This document shows positions 20,236 through 31,546 of a stretch of DNA of 64,000 bases, in pieces. Origin of the DNA: Rhizobium subbaraonis (GTDB lineage: Bacteria > Pseudomonadota > Alphaproteobacteria > Rhizobiales > Rhizobiaceae); contig NZ_OBQD01000004.1 of the NCBI RefSeq assembly GCF_900220975.1, forward strand, positions 57,135 through 121,134. Reading direction: 5' to 3'. Every line of letters begins with the position of its first letter. Within the stretch, counting starts at the first letter, position 1. The position numbers were made by a program, and so were the translations under genes. The notes beneath the pieces are model-generated. The model was not told the DNA's origin and searched no databases. It saw nothing but the letters and a program-made list of their open reading frames with translations.

Positions 20236-21501
20236 ATGGCTGAAATGAAGCTTCAAGAACTGAAAAATAAGACGCCGACCGATCTCTTGGCCTTTGCCGA
20301 ATCACTCGAGGTCGAGAACGCCAGCACGATGCGCAAGCAGGAGCTGATGTTTGCGATCCTGAAGATGCTGGCGGCTCAGGATACGGAAATCATCGGCGAG
20401 GGCGTGGTCGAGGTGCTTCAGGATGGCTTCGGCTTCCTTCGCTCCGCCAATGCGAACTATCTGCCAGGCCCGGACGATATCTATATCTCGCCCTCGCAGA
20501 TCCGCAGGTTTTCGCTGAAGACGGGCGATACCGTCGAGGGCCCGATCCGGGGTCCGAAGGAGGGCGAGCGCTACTTTGCGCTGTTGAAGGTCAACACGAT
20601 CAACTTCGACGATCCGGAAAAGATCCGCCACAAGGTCCACTTCGACAACCTGACGCCGCTCTATCCCAACGAGCGCTTCAAGATGGAACTGGAGGTTCCG
20701 ACCTCGAAGGATCTCTCGCCGCGCGTGATCGACCTGGTTGCCCCGCTGGGCAAGGGCCAGCGCGGTCTGATCGTCGCACCGCCGCGGACCGGTAAGACGG
20801 TTCTTCTGCAGAACATCGCCCACTCGATCACCGCCAACCACCCGGAATGTTATCTGATCGTCCTTCTGATCGACGAGCGTCCGGAAGAAGTGACGGACAT
20901 GCAGCGCTCGGTGAAGGGCGAAGTTGTTTCCTCCACGTTCGATGAGCCGGCGACGCGCCACGTGCAGGTGGCCGAGATGGTCATCGAGAAGGCGAAGCGC
21001 CTGGTCGAGCACGGCCGCGATGTGGTCATCCTGCTGGACTCGATCACCCGCCTCGGGCGGGCCTACAACACGGTCGTTCCGTCATCGGGCAAGGTTCTGA
21101 CCGGTGGTGTGGATGCCAACGCCCTGCAGCGCCCGAAGCGCTTCTTCGGCGCGGCCCGCAATATCGAGGAAGGCGGCTCGCTGACGATCATTGCAACCGC
21201 GCTGATCGACACCGGCAGCCGCATGGACGAAGTGATCTTCGAAGAATTCAAGGGCACCGGCAACTCCGAAATCGTGCTTGATCGCAAGGTCGCCGATAAG
21301 CGTATCTTCCCGGCAATGGATATCCTGAAGTCCGGCACCCGCAAGGAAGACCTGCTCGTGCCGCGCCAGGATCTGCAGAAGATCTTTGTGTTGCGCCGGA
21401 TTCTTGCGCCGATGGGCACGACAGATGCGATCGAATTCCTGATCGACAAATTGAAGCAGACGAAGAACAACGGCGACTTCTTTGAGTCGATGAATACCTA
21501 A
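20236..21501 (+). CDS. rho: Transcription termination factor Rho
   Basis: Hexameric RNA helicase that ends untranslated transcripts. 421 aa from the ATG at 20236 ([18 protein letters not shown]), the usual alphaproteobacterial start; the frame runs 30 codons further upstream without similarity. Cold-shock-like RNA-binding domain with GFGFLRS, Walker A APPRTGKT, Walker [17 protein letters not shown], and Q/R loops near [17 protein letters not shown]. The 188-bp leader after hemJ may hold the autoregulatory rho leader. A strong hairpin terminator follows the stop. Confidence 0.97.
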   Translation: MAEMKLQELKNKTPTDLLAFAESLEVENASTMRKQELMFAILKMLAAQDTEIIGEGVVEVLQDGFGFLRSANANYLPGPDDIYISPSQIRRFSLKTGDTVEGPIRGPKEGERYFALLKVNTINFDDPEKIRHKVHFDNLTPLYPNERFKMELEVPTSKDLSPRVIDLVAPLGKGQRGLIVAPPRTGKTVLLQNIAHSITANHPECYLIVLLIDERPEEVTDMQRSVKGEVVSSTFDEPATRHVQVAEMVIEKAKRLVEHGRDVVILLDSITRLGRAYNTVVPSSGKVLTGGVDANALQRPKRFFGAARNIEEGGSLTIIATALIDTGSRMDEVIFEEFKGTGNSEIVLDRKVADKRIFPAMDILKSGTRKEDLLVPRQDLQKIFVLRRILAPMGTTDAIEFLIDKLKQTKNNGDFFESMNT

Positions 21502-21527
21502 GCCGGATTCTTACCCGGATTCACACG

Positions 21528-21571
21528 AATGCGGCGAATCGCCTCCATGGGCTCTTCGCCGCATTTTTTTT
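21528..21571 (+). terminator. Rho-independent terminator after rho
   Basis: AATGCGGCGAA (21528-21538) pairs with TTCGCCGCATT (21555-21565), an 11-bp stem with a 16-nt loop, followed by an unbroken T run to 21571. Confidence 0.9.
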
Positions 21572-21702
21572 ACCTCAGCTCGCGTCGCGTCATGCCGATG
21601 CAGGCAAAACTGGACTGGGCCGAGGCAATGTTGTATCGACGCGTTCGGTCTGCCATGGCGGCGTTAGCGGATGTCGCCAGGCCGCGATACCTCTGGTGAA
21701 AT

Positions 21703-23016
21703 ATGGTGAGCAACGACACGATCTTCGCGCTTTCGAGCGGCGGGCTTCCGTCCGGCGTTGCTGTCGTGCGCATCAGTGGACCCCAATGTGCCGGAGTGGT
21801 GGAAATCGTCGCCGGTCGTCTGCCCCCGCCACGAAGGGCCAGCCTTCGTTCGATTCGAGACCGAAACGGTCTTCTTCTCGATCAAGCTCTCGTGATCTAT
21901 TTTCCGGGTCCGGCGTCATTCACCGGCGAGGATTCGGCAGAACTGCATGTTCACGGAGGGCGGGCCACGGTACGCGCGGTCCTGGACACGCTTGCTACTT
22001 TGCCGGGCCTACGGGCCGCGGATGCGGGCGAGTTCAGCCGCCGCGCCTTTCATAACGGCAAGCTTGATCTGGTCGAGATTGAGGGGCTTTCCGATATCGT
22101 TGCGGCCCAGACAGAAATGCAGCGGCGTCTTGCCCTCGAGCATGCTTCTGGCGGCCTGTCGAAGCTCTATATGTCCTGGGCAGACCGCTTAACACATGCG
22201 CGCGCCATGATCGAAGCGGAACTGGATTTCGCCGACGAGGAGGACATACCGGGTGCGATCGGTCACTCGATTCGATCCGACCTCGAAGATCTGGCAGCGT
22301 CGATGCGTGAACACCTGCGTGGGAGCCGTACGGCCGAAATCATTCGGGACGGCTTGACTGTGGTGATCACTGGCGCTCCGAATGTCGGCAAATCGAGCCT
22401 CCTCAATTATCTGGCAAAACGTGACGTGGCCATTGTGACGGATATTCCGGGCACGACCAGGGATATCATCTCGGTCGACCTCGATCTGGACGGCTTCGCC
22501 GTCCGCCTGATCGACACGGCCGGTATTCGCGATACGGCCGAGGTCGTGGAGCGGGAGGGTATCCGCCGCGCTAAGGCTGCGGTGGAGACAGCGGATCTGG
22601 TGCTCCATCTTGTCGGACCTGACGAAGCGTCGCCGCCTGCAGGGAGTGCCGACGCGCAGACGATCCGCGTGTTTACTAAACAGGACGTGGCTGGTGGGCG
22701 CGTGCGAGAGCAAGGCGAGATCGCTATATCGACGAGGACAGGGGCCGGTATCGACATGCTGCTTGCCTGCCTCAAGTCGAAACTGCCCGATTTGACAGAC
22801 GCCTCCGCCTTTGCAATTCCTTCCCGGGAGCGGCACAATGAAATGCTCAAAGCAGCGCTAAAGGCAATTGAGCAGGCGCTGCTGATCGCGGGCGATCTGG
22901 AATTGCAGGCGGAGTGGCTTCGGGTTGCCGCGACTGAGATCGGACGGATAACCGGCCGCGTCGACGTCGAGAACCTGCTCGATGTGATCTTTTCCGAATT
23001 CTGTGTCGGTAAATGA
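21703..23016 (+). CDS. mnmE: tRNA uridine-5-carboxymethylaminomethyl GTPase MnmE
   Basis: GTPase working with MnmG to modify U34 of tRNAs. 437 aa. N-terminal formyl-THF-binding domain (TIFALSSGGLPSGVAVVRISG), helical middle, then the inserted G domain with G1 GAPNVGKSSLL, G2/G3 DIPGTTRDI and DTAGIRDT, and G4-like TKQD. The C-terminus FCVGK carries the catalytic Cys typical of the family (C-[IVL]-GK). The stop codon lies inside a parS-like site. mnmG follows after 80 nt. Confidence 0.96.
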   Translation: MVSNDTIFALSSGGLPSGVAVVRISGPQCAGVVEIVAGRLPPPRRASLRSIRDRNGLLLDQALVIYFPGPASFTGEDSAELHVHGGRATVRAVLDTLATLPGLRAADAGEFSRRAFHNGKLDLVEIEGLSDIVAAQTEMQRRLALEHASGGLSKLYMSWADRLTHARAMIEAELDFADEEDIPGAIGHSIRSDLEDLAASMREHLRGSRTAEIIRDGLTVVITGAPNVGKSSLLNYLAKRDVAIVTDIPGTTRDIISVDLDLDGFAVRLIDTAGIRDTAEVVEREGIRRAKAAVETADLVLHLVGPDEASPPAGSADAQTIRVFTKQDVAGGRVREQGEIAISTRTGAGIDMLLACLKSKLPDLTDASAFAIPSRERHNEMLKAALKAIEQALLIAGDLELQAEWLRVAATEIGRITGRVDVENLLDVIFSEFCVGK

Positions 23017-23029
23017 TTCACGTGAAACA
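23014..23029. other. parS: parS-like ParB site 2 (over mnmE stop)
   Basis: TGATTCACGTGAAACA, one mismatch from TGTTTCACGTGAAACA. Its first three bases are the mnmE stop codon; the rest lies in the mnmE-mnmG gap. Confidence 0.88.
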
Positions 23030-23059
23030 TGGATGCAACGCAAGCGAGTCGAATTGTAG

Positions 23060-23075
23060 CGTTTCACGTGAAACG
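23060..23075. other. parS: parS-like ParB site 3 (mnmE-mnmG gap)
   Basis: CGTTTCACGTGAAACG, a perfect 16-bp palindrome; differs from the consensus only in the outermost base pair. It is 46 bp from site 2 (start to start), about 4.4 helical turns. Confidence 0.88.
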
Positions 23076-23096
23076 ATTCACCGACCCGCCAGTTAA

Positions 23097-24989
23097 ATGG
23101 ACATGCGGATGAAATACGATGTCATCGTCATCGGCGGCGGGCATGCGGGCTGTGAAGCGGCTGCCGCCTCCTCGCGCGCTGGAGCGAATACCGCGCTACT
23201 GACCCATTCCCGGCAGACCATCGGCGTTATGTCCTGCAACCCCGCCATCGGTGGTCTCGGCAAGGGGCATCTCGTTCGTGAAGTCGACGCACTGGACGGG
23301 TTGATGGGCCGTGTGACGGATCGCGCCGGTATTCAGTTTCGTCTTCTTAATCGCCGCAAGGGGCCGGCAGTCCGTGGCCCGCGCACGCAGGCCGACCGTC
23401 GTCTCTACCGCGCGGCCATGCAGGCAGAGATAGAAGCTGTCGCTAATCTCGACGTGATCGAGGGCGACGCTTATGATGTTGAGATCGACAACGAGCAGAT
23501 CGCCGCCGTCATCACCGCGGATGGTCGCCGCATCCCCTGCGGAGCCGTGGTGCTGACGACGGGGACCTTCCTGCGCGGCCTCATTCATCTCGGAAGCGAA
23601 ACCACACCGGCGGGGCGTGTCGGCGAGCAGCCTTCGATGGGACTTTCGGAGACGCTGCTGCGCCTCGGATTGCGCCTTGGCAGATTGAAGACGGGAACGC
23701 CGGCGCGTTTGTCGGGCAAGACGATCGCGTGGGACAGGGTCGGGCGCCAGGCCGCCGACGACGACCCGGTGCCGTTCTCGTTCCTGACGGAGCGAATCAC
23801 CAATCCGCAAATCGAGTGCGGCGTCACCCGCACGACGGCGGAAACGCACCGGCTCATCGAGGAGAACATTGGTCAGTCGGCCATGTACTCTGGCCAGATC
23901 AAAGGCGTGGGGCCTCGTTATTGTCCGTCGATAGAAGACAAGATCGTCCGGTTCGGCGAGCGCGACGGACACCAGATTTTTCTGGAGCCCGAGGGTCTGG
24001 ACGATGACACCGTCTATCCAAACGGAATCTCAACATCGCTGCCAGCCGCGGTGCAGTCAGCCTTCATTCGCACGATCCCTGGATTGGAGAATGTCGAAAT
24101 CCTGCAGCCGGGCTATGCCATCGAGTACGATCACGTTGATCCCCGTGAGTTGTCGCTCGGGCTAGAAGTCACGAAAATGCCTGGGCTCTTCCTGGCCGGC
24201 CAGATCAACGGTACCACCGGCTATGAGGAGGCGGCAGCGCAGGGGCTGGTTGCCGGCCTTAATGCCGCGCGCAAGGCTGGCGGTCAGGCTCCCTATCATT
24301 TCAGTCGAACGAGCAGCTATATCGGCGTGATGATCGACGACCTGACGTCGCGTGGCGTTGCGGAGCCCTATCGCATGTTCACCTCGCGCGCCGAGTATCG
24401 CCTGTCCTTGCGGGCGGACAATGCGGACCTGCGGTTGACGCCGATCGGGATTGAGCTCGGCATTGTGACGGCTGAACGGCGGGCGAAGTTCTCGCTCTGG
24501 CAGGCGGAACTGGCGCGCGTCCGCGAGTTAGCCCAGTCGCTTTCAATAACGCCAAGTCAGGCGCAGCAGTGCGGCATCCGTCTCAATCAGGATGGGCAAC
24601 GGCGAAGCGCGTATGACCTGTTGTCCTACAGCGAGCACTCCGTCGCCACGCTTGCGCCGATCTGGCCGGAGTTGGCAGCCATTCCGCCGCGAATCTCCGA
24701 GGCGCTGGAGATCGAAGCGGGCTATGCCGTCTATATGAATCGCCAGGCCAGTGACATAGCCGACGTGCAACGCGAAGAGCAGCGGGTGATCCCGGTCGGG
24801 TTCAACTTCGATGACCTGCCTGGCTTGTCGAATGAATTGCGCTTGAAACTCAATCGTGATCGCCCGGCCAATGTTGCGCAGGCGTCCCGCATCGACGGGA
24901 TGACGCCGGCTGCTATTTCGCTTCTACTGACGGCTCTGCGGCGGGCCGAGTCACGCCCACCGGCCAAGACCCAAGGTGTTGCTCGATGA
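23097..24989 (+). CDS. mnmG: tRNA uridine-5-carboxymethylaminomethyl synthesis enzyme MnmG
   Basis: FAD-dependent partner of MnmE in U34 tRNA modification. 630 aa. FAD site [14 protein letters not shown] near residue 10; GIDA signatures [20 protein letters not shown] ([16 protein letters not shown]) and [17 protein letters not shown]; the C-terminal helical domain binds MnmE. Three in-frame ATGs lie at 23097, 23103 and 23109 with no strong ribosome site, so the start may be 4 codons later ([11 protein letters not shown]). It overlaps rsmG by 4 nt. Confidence 0.96.
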   Translation: MDMRMKYDVIVIGGGHAGCEAAAASSRAGANTALLTHSRQTIGVMSCNPAIGGLGKGHLVREVDALDGLMGRVTDRAGIQFRLLNRRKGPAVRGPRTQADRRLYRAAMQAEIEAVANLDVIEGDAYDVEIDNEQIAAVITADGRRIPCGAVVLTTGTFLRGLIHLGSETTPAGRVGEQPSMGLSETLLRLGLRLGRLKTGTPARLSGKTIAWDRVGRQAADDDPVPFSFLTERITNPQIECGVTRTTAETHRLIEENIGQSAMYSGQIKGVGPRYCPSIEDKIVRFGERDGHQIFLEPEGLDDDTVYPNGISTSLPAAVQSAFIRTIPGLENVEILQPGYAIEYDHVDPRELSLGLEVTKMPGLFLAGQINGTTGYEEAAAQGLVAGLNAARKAGGQAPYHFSRTSSYIGVMIDDLTSRGVAEPYRMFTSRAEYRLSLRADNADLRLTPIGIELGIVTAERRAKFSLWQAELARVRELAQSLSITPSQAQQCGIRLNQDGQRRSAYDLLSYSEHSVATLAPIWPELAAIPPRISEALEIEAGYAVYMNRQASDIADVQREEQRVIPVGFNFDDLPGLSNELRLKLNRDRPANVAQASRIDGMTPAAISLLLTALRRAESRPPAKTQGVAR

Positions 24990-25621
24990 AAGTTGAGGAT
25001 ATGTCCCTTGGCGACTTGAATGTTTCACGTGAAACGGAACAGCGCTTACGGTCTTTCATTCTGCTGTTCGACAAGTGGGCGCGGACGATCAATCTCGTGG
25101 CGCCATCGACGTTGGAGGACTTAGGGGCGCGGCATATTCGGGACAGTGCCCAAATTTTCGGACATTGGCCCAAGGCGGCGACATGGGTCGATCTTGGCAG
25201 TGGCGGTGGCTTTCCTGGCATCATCACGGCCATTCTGCTGCATGAGACCGGCGGTGGTTGGGTACACCTGGTCGAGAGCAATAACAAGAAGGCCGCATTT
25301 TTGCGCCAGGCGATCGTCGAGACCGGTGCGCGCGCCAGCGTCCACCCGATCCGTATCGAGTCGGCCCCCGATGTCGTGTCCGAGTGCGATGTCATATCAG
25401 CCAGGGCGCTGGCTGATCTCCCCCTGTTGTTGAGATATGCTGCGCCATGGATGGCCAGGAACCCTGCGTGCCGTGCCTTCTTCCATAAAGGGCGGGATTA
25501 CCAGACCGAAGTAGACAAAGCCCGTGGTGAGTGGGCGTTTGATCTGGTAAAACACACAAGCGTCGTTGAGCATGATTCTGTCGTGCTGGAGATAACGGGG
25601 CTTTCGCGCATCGGTCATTGA
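24986..25621 (+). CDS. rsmG: 16S rRNA (guanine-N7) methyltransferase RsmG
   Basis: Methylates G527 of 16S rRNA (E. coli numbering); loss gives low-level streptomycin resistance. 211 aa. SAM site [19 protein letters not shown] at about 69-87, and [25 protein letters not shown] upstream of it. Start overlaps the mnmG stop. A parS-like site (25021-25036) lies in codons 12-17 and encodes VSRET. parA follows 12 nt after. Confidence 0.95.
   Translation: MKVEDMSLGDLNVSRETEQRLRSFILLFDKWARTINLVAPSTLEDLGARHIRDSAQIFGHWPKAATWVDLGSGGGFPGIITAILLHETGGGWVHLVESNNKKAAFLRQAIVETGARASVHPIRIESAPDVVSECDVISARALADLPLLLRYAAPWMARNPACRAFFHKGRDYQTEVDKARGEWAFDLVKHTSVVEHDSVVLEITGLSRIGH
25021..25036. other. parS: parS-like ParB site 4 (inside rsmG)
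   Basis: TGTTTCACGTGAAACG, differing from the consensus only in the last base; embedded in rsmG coding sequence, about 600 bp upstream of parA. Confidence 0.9.
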
Positions 25622-25633
25622 CGGCGGATCCAC

Positions 25634-26428
25634 ATGGCAAGCCAACCCAACAGAATTATCACCATCGCCAACCAAAAGGGCGGTGTCGGCAAGACCACAA
25701 CGGCGATCAATCTTGCGACGGCGCTTGCTGCCATCGGGGAAAGCGTACTGATTGTCGATCTGGACCCCCAGGGCAACGCCAGTACCGGCCTTGGCATCGA
25801 TCGGCGGGACCGAAAGCTGTCGTCCTATGACCTGTTGATGGGCACGCACGGAATTTCCGACATTGCGCAGCAGACGGCTGTTCCCAATCTCGCGATCCTG
25901 CCTTCGACGATGGATCTGCTTGGGATCGAAATGGAGATCGCCGGCGAGAGTGATCGGGTCTTCCGCCTGCGTCGCGCGCTCTTTTCCGACGATGCGGCAC
26001 AATACTCCTATATTCTCGTGGACTGCCCGCCCTCGTTCAACCTACTGACCATGAACGCGATGACGGCCGCCCATTCCGTTTTGGTACCGTTACAATGCGA
26101 GTTCTTTGCGCTCGAGGGGCTCAGCCAGCTGCTTGAGACGGTCGACCAGATCCGCCGGACGGTCAATCCGTCGCTCGACATTCAGGGTATCGTTCTGACG
26201 ATGTACGATTCCCGCAATAATCTGGCGCTCCAGGTGGTCAATGACGTTCGCACGCATCTGGGAGAGAAGGTCTATCACACTTTGATCCCGAGGAATGTTC
26301 GTGTTTCGGAGGCGCCGTCATACGGAAAGCCTGCGATCCTCTACGATCTCAAATGCGCCGGCAGTCAGGCCTATCTGCAGCTGGCGTCCGAAGTGATTCA
26401 GCGCGAGCGGCAGCGAAAAGCGGCATAA
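25634..26428 (+). CDS. parA: Chromosome partitioning ATPase ParA
   Basis: Walker-type ATPase that moves the ParB-parS origin complex along the nucleoid. 264 aa. Deviant Walker A KGGVGKTTTAINLA at about 16-29, Walker A' DLDPQGNASTGLG, Walker B YILVDCPPSFN. It has no N-terminal HTH, so it is the small chromosomal (Soj) type. Forms an operon with parB (21 nt gap) and probably with the mnmG-rsmG genes upstream. Confidence 0.97.
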   Translation: MASQPNRIITIANQKGGVGKTTTAINLATALAAIGESVLIVDLDPQGNASTGLGIDRRDRKLSSYDLLMGTHGISDIAQQTAVPNLAILPSTMDLLGIEMEIAGESDRVFRLRRALFSDDAAQYSYILVDCPPSFNLLTMNAMTAAHSVLVPLQCEFFALEGLSQLLETVDQIRRTVNPSLDIQGIVLTMYDSRNNLALQVVNDVRTHLGEKVYHTLIPRNVRVSEAPSYGKPAILYDLKCAGSQAYLQLASEVIQRERQRKAA

Positions 26429-26449
26429 CTGTTATCGGAAGTAGTAGAG

Positions 26450-27346
26450 ATGAATGACGACAACTCGAAGCGGCGGCTTGGCCGCGGTCTGGCTGCCCTG
26501 ATCGGCGAGATGGACCAGCCGGTGGCGATCGGTGCGGTGGCTGTGGAAGCAACGGTCAATCCGGATCGCATGGTTCCGATCGAGTTCGTCGGCCGCAATC
26601 CGCGTAACCCTCGCCGGTATTTCGACGAAGCAGAACTGCAGGATCTTGCTGCTTCGATCCGCCAACACGGCATCGTGCAACCCGTTGTGGTGCGGACGAT
26701 CGCGCCCGAACGATTTGAAATCATTGCCGGCGAACGTCGCTGGCGGGCGGCCCAACTGGCCGGATTTGTCGAGATTCCGGTCATCGTGCGGGATGTCGAC
26801 GACAGGACCGCCCTGGAGATTGCGATCGTCGAGAACGTCCAGCGTTCCGACCTCAATCCTCTGGAAGAGGCTTTGGGATACGATCAACTGATTGCTGAGC
26901 ATGGATACACGCAGAACGATCTCGGCGAGATCATTGGCAAGAGCCGCAGCCACGTGGCCAACAGCCTGCGTCTGCTGAAGCTGCCGGAACCGGTGCGCGA
27001 TATGCTCGCGTCCGGTGCGCTCTCCGCCGGCCATGCGCGTGCTCTGGTGCCCACCTCGGATCCGGTGCATTTGGCAAAGACGATCGTGGCCAAGGGGCTG
27101 TCCGTGCGCGACGCGGAACGTTTGGCGCAGAACGATATCAAGGCGCAGTCCGATCCGGAACACGGTCGCCGTACGCTCCACAAGGAGGACAAGGACGCCG
27201 ACACCCTTGCCCTGGAGCGCACGCTGTCCGACAGCCTCGGGCTCGATGTATCCGTTAGCCACAAGGCCAATGGGGGCTATCTCCGTATCAACTACAAGAC
27301 GCTTGAGCAGCTTGAGGAGATTTGCCGCCTGCTCGAGCGCCGCTGA
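26450..27346 (+). CDS. parB: Chromosome partitioning protein ParB
   Basis: CTP-dependent DNA clamp that loads at parS and spreads. 298 aa. N-terminal KRRLGRGLAALIGE (ParA-activating), the CTP-binding box GERRWRAAQLAG, PVIVRD and ENVQRSDLNPLEEA, the HTH LGEIIGKSRSHVANSLRLL, and a C-terminal dimer domain. Six matching parS-like sites are in this window. The stop is 14 nt from the converging holA stop. Confidence 0.97.
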   Translation: MNDDNSKRRLGRGLAALIGEMDQPVAIGAVAVEATVNPDRMVPIEFVGRNPRNPRRYFDEAELQDLAASIRQHGIVQPVVVRTIAPERFEIIAGERRWRAAQLAGFVEIPVIVRDVDDRTALEIAIVENVQRSDLNPLEEALGYDQLIAEHGYTQNDLGEIIGKSRSHVANSLRLLKLPEPVRDMLASGALSAGHARALVPTSDPVHLAKTIVAKGLSVRDAERLAQNDIKAQSDPEHGRRTLHKEDKDADTLALERTLSDSLGLDVSVSHKANGGYLRINYKTLEQLEEICRLLERR

Positions 27347-27360
27347 GCCTGATGCGGGGC

Positions 27361-28398
27361 TCAGCCTCGCGCGGATTGCAGAACGGTCGAAAGCAGCGTC
27401 TGCATCGCAATCGTGCCTTCAAGTGGCGATCTTTGCCTTGTCTGGAGTATTGCGGCCTGGAGGCGTACAGTCTCGCGACGCAGCGCCGGCAACTGCCATT
27501 TCCGCAAAGCCTGTTCGATGACGGGCTTGCGCCGAAAATGCAGGTGGCGACCGAGTGTCGCCATGACCTGTGCAGGGTTTGCCCGCTTCTCGTCCATTTC
27601 GGCCCGCATCAGCTCGAGCAACTGGAACTGCCTGAGGCAGGCCTGCATCACGAGGAACACGGGCGTCTTCGACGCCATGATCTTCTGCATGGATGCGAGA
27701 AAGGTATTTTGATCGCCTTTCAGGATAGCATCGACGGCGTCATCCACTGATATGGCGCTGGCATCGCCTATCGCAGCGAGAACGTCCTCTTCTTCAACAA
27801 CTGCGCGGCCCTGACAATAGAGGGCGAGTTTGCGTATCTCGTTGCGAGAGGCGAGCCTATCACCCCCAATCGATTCCAGAAGGCGCTGGCGAGCGGCCGG
27901 CACGATGCGAAGGCCGGCCGACTCCAGCTCGTTGTCGACAAGAATGCCCAGTGCCCGCGGGTCATCGGCGTAGCAGGGAACGGCGACCGCGACCCGGGAG
28001 CCCTCGACGGCCTTGCGCAAGGCCGAGCCCTTCTTGAGATCGCCTGCTTCGATGAGCAAGGTGCAGCCTTGGGGCGCTTCCTTGTTCAGGATTTCGATGG
28101 CATCCACCAGCGAGCGTTCGTTGCCGGCATCCTTCACCCAAACGAGCCGATCGCCGCCGAAAAGTCCGATGGCGTTCATTTCGTCCAGAAGCCTGCCGGG
28201 CGCACCCTGCAAATCAGATGCCGTCGTGCGAAACACGGCGAATGCATCGTCCAGCGGAATACCCGTCTTCGCGGCAAGCTGGCTTGCGCGTTCTGATACA
28301 AGGCCCCGATCGGGGCCGTACACCAGAAATATGCCGCCGGACCGTGGCGCCCGCTGGAGAAAGCCGTCGAACTCGTCGTGCGACTTGATCTCTGTCAT
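27361..28398 (-). CDS. holA: DNA polymerase III delta subunit
   Basis: Clamp-loader subunit that opens the sliding clamp. 345 aa. Family landmarks: FLVYGPDRGLVSERASQLA at about 23-41, DRLVWVKDAG, and the C-terminal collar region with QLLELMRAEMDE and PVIEQALRKWQLPALRRETVRLQAA-like segment. It lies 6 nt after lptE on the minus strand; leuS-lptE-holA is a conserved operon. Confidence 0.92.
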   Translation of the reverse strand: MTEIKSHDEFDGFLQRAPRSGGIFLVYGPDRGLVSERASQLAAKTGIPLDDAFAVFRTTASDLQGAPGRLLDEMNAIGLFGGDRLVWVKDAGNERSLVDAIEILNKEAPQGCTLLIEAGDLKKGSALRKAVEGSRVAVAVPCYADDPRALGILVDNELESAGLRIVPAARQRLLESIGGDRLASRNEIRKLALYCQGRAVVEEEDVLAAIGDASAISVDDAVDAILKGDQNTFLASMQKIMASKTPVFLVMQACLRQFQLLELMRAEMDEKRANPAQVMATLGRHLHFRRKPVIEQALRKWQLPALRRETVRLQAAILQTRQRSPLEGTIAMQTLLSTVLQSARG

Positions 28399-28404
28399 AG
28401 CCGG

Positions 28405-28929
28405 CTATCGGACGGCCAGTGCTGCGGCCACATCCGCCTTTACAAGCTCGGCCATCTCACGCGCGGCACGATTCTCCGCGTCACGGATGGCGCGCAGTTT
28501 CGCAAATTCCTGCACGGGGAAATCGACGAGCGAAACGACCTGACGACGGCCCGAACGGATCGTTTCGCCGGATTCGACGCGGGTCAGGTTATAGTCCGCG
28601 GTGACTACCAGACGGCCGGCACGCGCAACGTCGTCGGACTGCGACAACAGGACGCCGAAATCGCGTGAACTGACGTTAAGCTCCAGGTGATACGCCGGAT
28701 TGGCAGGTTCGCCCGCACCGCCGGCGAGAAGGAAAATCAACTCGTTGCGAACCCGCTGCTCGACGCGGTCTTCGGCCTCCGAGATGGAGACGGAAGCTGT
28801 ACCTGCGGCGGTATTCGATCCGGTCGAATAAAGCGGCTTTACCTGACAACCACTGGCAAAAGCGAGTGCGACGAGGCCGAACGCCGAAGCGAAGAGCCTC
28901 CTCCTGCGCGATCCCTCAGACAACAACAT
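28405..28929 (-). CDS. lptE: LPS-assembly lipoprotein LptE
   Basis: Outer-membrane lipoprotein that forms the LPS translocon plug with LptD. 174 aa. An arginine-rich N-terminus and hydrophobic stretch end in the lipobox FASGC with the acylated Cys at 28; QVKPLYS follows, typical of the family. The start overlaps the end of leuS by 14 nt, as in other rhizobia. Confidence 0.88.
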   Translation of the reverse strand: MLLSEGSRRRRLFASAFGLVALAFASGCQVKPLYSTGSNTAAGTASVSISEAEDRVEQRVRNELIFLLAGGAGEPANPAYHLELNVSSRDFGVLLSQSDDVARAGRLVVTADYNLTRVESGETIRSGRRQVVSLVDFPVQEFAKLRAIRDAENRAAREMAELVKADVAAALAVR

Positions 28930-31546
28930 TCACGATCCTCTGCGGAACCACAATGATCTTCTTCGGTGTCTTGCCGCCTAGTGCGGCCTGGACCGATTCA
29001 AGAGCCAGAACAGCCGATTCGACGGTCATCTGATCCGCATCGCGGGCAATTGTCAAATCGTCGCGCTTCTTGCCGTTGATCTGGACCGGCAGGGTAATTT
29101 CGTTCTCGGCGACCAAGGCCTCGTCATAAGCCGGCCAGGGGTTGCGAGCGACGAGATCGCCGGCACCGAGCTCCTTCCAGCACTCTTCGGCGAGGTGCGG
29201 CATCATCGGTGCGATGATCGCGATGAGGATCTCGACGCCTTCGCGGAGTGCGGAGGCGAGCTCGCCGGCGGCTTTGCCTTCAGCGGCCGCGGCGAGCGGT
29301 CCGGCCAGTGCGTTGACGTATTCGTAGATCCGGGCCACGGCCTTGTTGAAGGCAAGCTTGTCGTAATCCGCCTGAACCGCCTTCAGGGTCTTGTGGGCGA
29401 TACGCGAGAGCGCCAGGGCCTCACCGTCTCGACCGGGGGCGGGTGATACCGCGGCAAGTGCGCCGGCAGCCTCGGAGACGAGACGCCATATGCGCTGGAC
29501 AAAGCGATGTGCGCCTTCCACGCCGGCTTCAGACCAGATCACGTCGCGATCCGGCGGCGAATCCGAGAGCACGAAGAACCGGGCTGTATCGGCGCCATAG
29601 GAGGCAATGATATCGTCCGGATCGACCACGTTCTTCTTCGACTTCGACATTTTCTCAATCGAGCCGATGGTGACCTCTTCGCCGGATTCGATGTGCAGGG
29701 CGCGACGCTTGCCATCGAATTCCTCGATACGGATATCCGCCGGGGTCACCCATTCGCGCTTGGCGCCGGTCCCGCGACTGTAGGTCTCGTGCACGACCAT
29801 TCCCTGGGTGAAGAGCCCCTTGAAGGGCTCCTTGACATCCAGGTGGCCAGCCACCTGCATGGCTCGGGTGAAGAAGCGCGAGTAGAGCAGGTGCAGAATC
29901 GCGTGTTCGATACCGCCGATATACTGGTCGACCGGCAGCCAGGCATCGGCTGCTGCCGGATCGGTCGGACGGCTCTCCCAGGGCGCGGTGAAGCGTGCAA
30001 AGTACCAGGACGAATCGACGAAGGTGTCCATCGTATCCGTTTCGCGGCGCGCTTCCTTGCCGCAGTGCGGGCATGCCACGTGCCGCCAGGTCGGATGGCG
30101 GTCGAGCGGATTGCCCGGGCTGTCGAAGGTGACGTCGTCCGGCAGCTTCACCGGAAGATCCTGCTTCGGCACCGGAACGACGCCGCAATCTTCGCAATGG
30201 ATGATCGGGATCGGGCAGCCCCAGTAGCGCTGGCGGGAAATGCCCCAGTCGCGCAGACGGAAGTTGACCTTGCGCTCGCCCTGCGGCGCATTGCCGACAG
30301 AAGCGGCGGCCAGCCGGTTCGCGACCGTCTCGAAGGCAGCGTCGGTGGACAGTCCGTCGAGGAACCGCGAATTGATCATCACGCCGTCGCCGACATAGGC
30401 CTCGCCGCCGATAGCAAAGCTTGCCGCATCGCCCCCTTCCGGCATCACGACCGGTACAACCGGCAAACCGTATTTACGCGCGAAATCGAGATCGCGCTGG
30501 TCGCCCGACGGGCAGCCGAATATGGCGCCGGTACCGTAGTCCATCAGCACGAAGTTGGCGACGTAGACCGGCAATTCCCAGCCGGCGTCGAACGGGTGGC
30601 GAACCCTGATGCCGGTGTCGATGCCCTTCTTCTCCGCCGTTTCAAGCGCGGCAAGGGAGGTGCCGGCGCGCCGGGTTTCCTCGCAGAAGGCGGCGATCTC
30701 GGCATTGCGTGCGGCCGCATCCCGCGCCAGCGGGTGGTCGGCGGATATCGCAATGAAGGATGCGCCGAACAGCGTGTCCGGCCGCGTCGTGTAGACCGTC
30801 ACCTCGCTGTCGTCGGTCATGCCGGCGCGATCGCTGATCTCCCAGCGGATCATGAGGCCTTCGGAGCGGCCGATCCAGTTCTTCTGCATCAGCCGGACTT
30901 TCTCCGGCCACTGGTCGAGACCGTCGAGCGCTTCGAGCAGGTCCTCGGAAAAATCGGTGATCTTGAAGAACCACTGGGTCAGCTCGCGCTGTTCCACCAG
31001 AGCGCCGGAGCGCCAGCCGCGCCCGTCGATAACCTGCTCGTTGGCCAGCACGGTGTTGTCGACCGGATCCCAGTTGACCTTGGACTGCTTGCGATACACC
31101 AGCCCTTTCTCGAGCAGATCGAGGAACAGATGCTGCTGGTGCTGGTAGTATTCGACGTCGCAGGTGGCGAACTCGCGCGACCAGTCGAGCGAAAGGCCCA
31201 TCGCTTTCAGCTGCGCCTTCATCGAGGCGATGTTCTGATAGGTCCATGCGGCAGGGTGCACGCCACGTTCCATCGCGGCGTTTTCGGCCGGCATCCCAAA
31301 GGCGTCCCAGCCCATCGGGTGCAGCACGTTGAAGCCACGGGCGCGCTTGTAGCGGGCAACGACATCGCCCATCGCGTAGTTCCGCACGTGGCCCATGTGA
31401 ATGCGCCCGGATGGATAGGGGAACATTTCAAGGACATAGTACTTGTCGCGCGGATCGTCGTTCCTCGTCAGGAAGACGTTCTCTTCGTTCCATTTTGCCT
31501 GCCAGCGGGGCTCGGCATCGCGCGGGTTGTAACGTTCGGTGGCCAT
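28916..31546 (-). CDS. leuS: Leucyl-tRNA synthetase
   Basis: Class I aminoacyl-tRNA synthetase charging tRNA-Leu. 876 aa. HIGH-type motif [15 protein letters not shown] at about 43-57, editing (CP1) domain with [11 protein letters not shown] and a second conserved block [16 protein letters not shown], and KMSKS-type [13 protein letters not shown] near 635. Zn-like Cys clusters are seen in [12 protein letters not shown] and ACPHCGKEA. First gene of the leuS-lptE-holA unit. Confidence 0.97.
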   Translation of the reverse strand: MATERYNPRDAEPRWQAKWNEENVFLTRNDDPRDKYYVLEMFPYPSGRIHMGHVRNYAMGDVVARYKRARGFNVLHPMGWDAFGMPAENAAMERGVHPAAWTYQNIASMKAQLKAMGLSLDWSREFATCDVEYYQHQQHLFLDLLEKGLVYRKQSKVNWDPVDNTVLANEQVIDGRGWRSGALVEQRELTQWFFKITDFSEDLLEALDGLDQWPEKVRLMQKNWIGRSEGLMIRWEISDRAGMTDDSEVTVYTTRPDTLFGASFIAISADHPLARDAAARNAEIAAFCEETRRAGTSLAALETAEKKGIDTGIRVRHPFDAGWELPVYVANFVLMDYGTGAIFGCPSGDQRDLDFARKYGLPVVPVVMPEGGDAASFAIGGEAYVGDGVMINSRFLDGLSTDAAFETVANRLAAASVGNAPQGERKVNFRLRDWGISRQRYWGCPIPIIHCEDCGVVPVPKQDLPVKLPDDVTFDSPGNPLDRHPTWRHVACPHCGKEARRETDTMDTFVDSSWYFARFTAPWESRPTDPAAADAWLPVDQYIGGIEHAILHLLYSRFFTRAMQVAGHLDVKEPFKGLFTQGMVVHETYSRGTGAKREWVTPADIRIEEFDGKRRALHIESGEEVTIGSIEKMSKSKKNVVDPDDIIASYGADTARFFVLSDSPPDRDVIWSEAGVEGAHRFVQRIWRLVSEAAGALAAVSPAPGRDGEALALSRIAHKTLKAVQADYDKLAFNKAVARIYEYVNALAGPLAAAAEGKAAGELASALREGVEILIAIIAPMMPHLAEECWKELGAGDLVARNPWPAYDEALVAENEITLPVQINGKKRDDLTIARDADQMTVESAVLALESVQAALGGKTPKKIIVVPQRIVNVVV

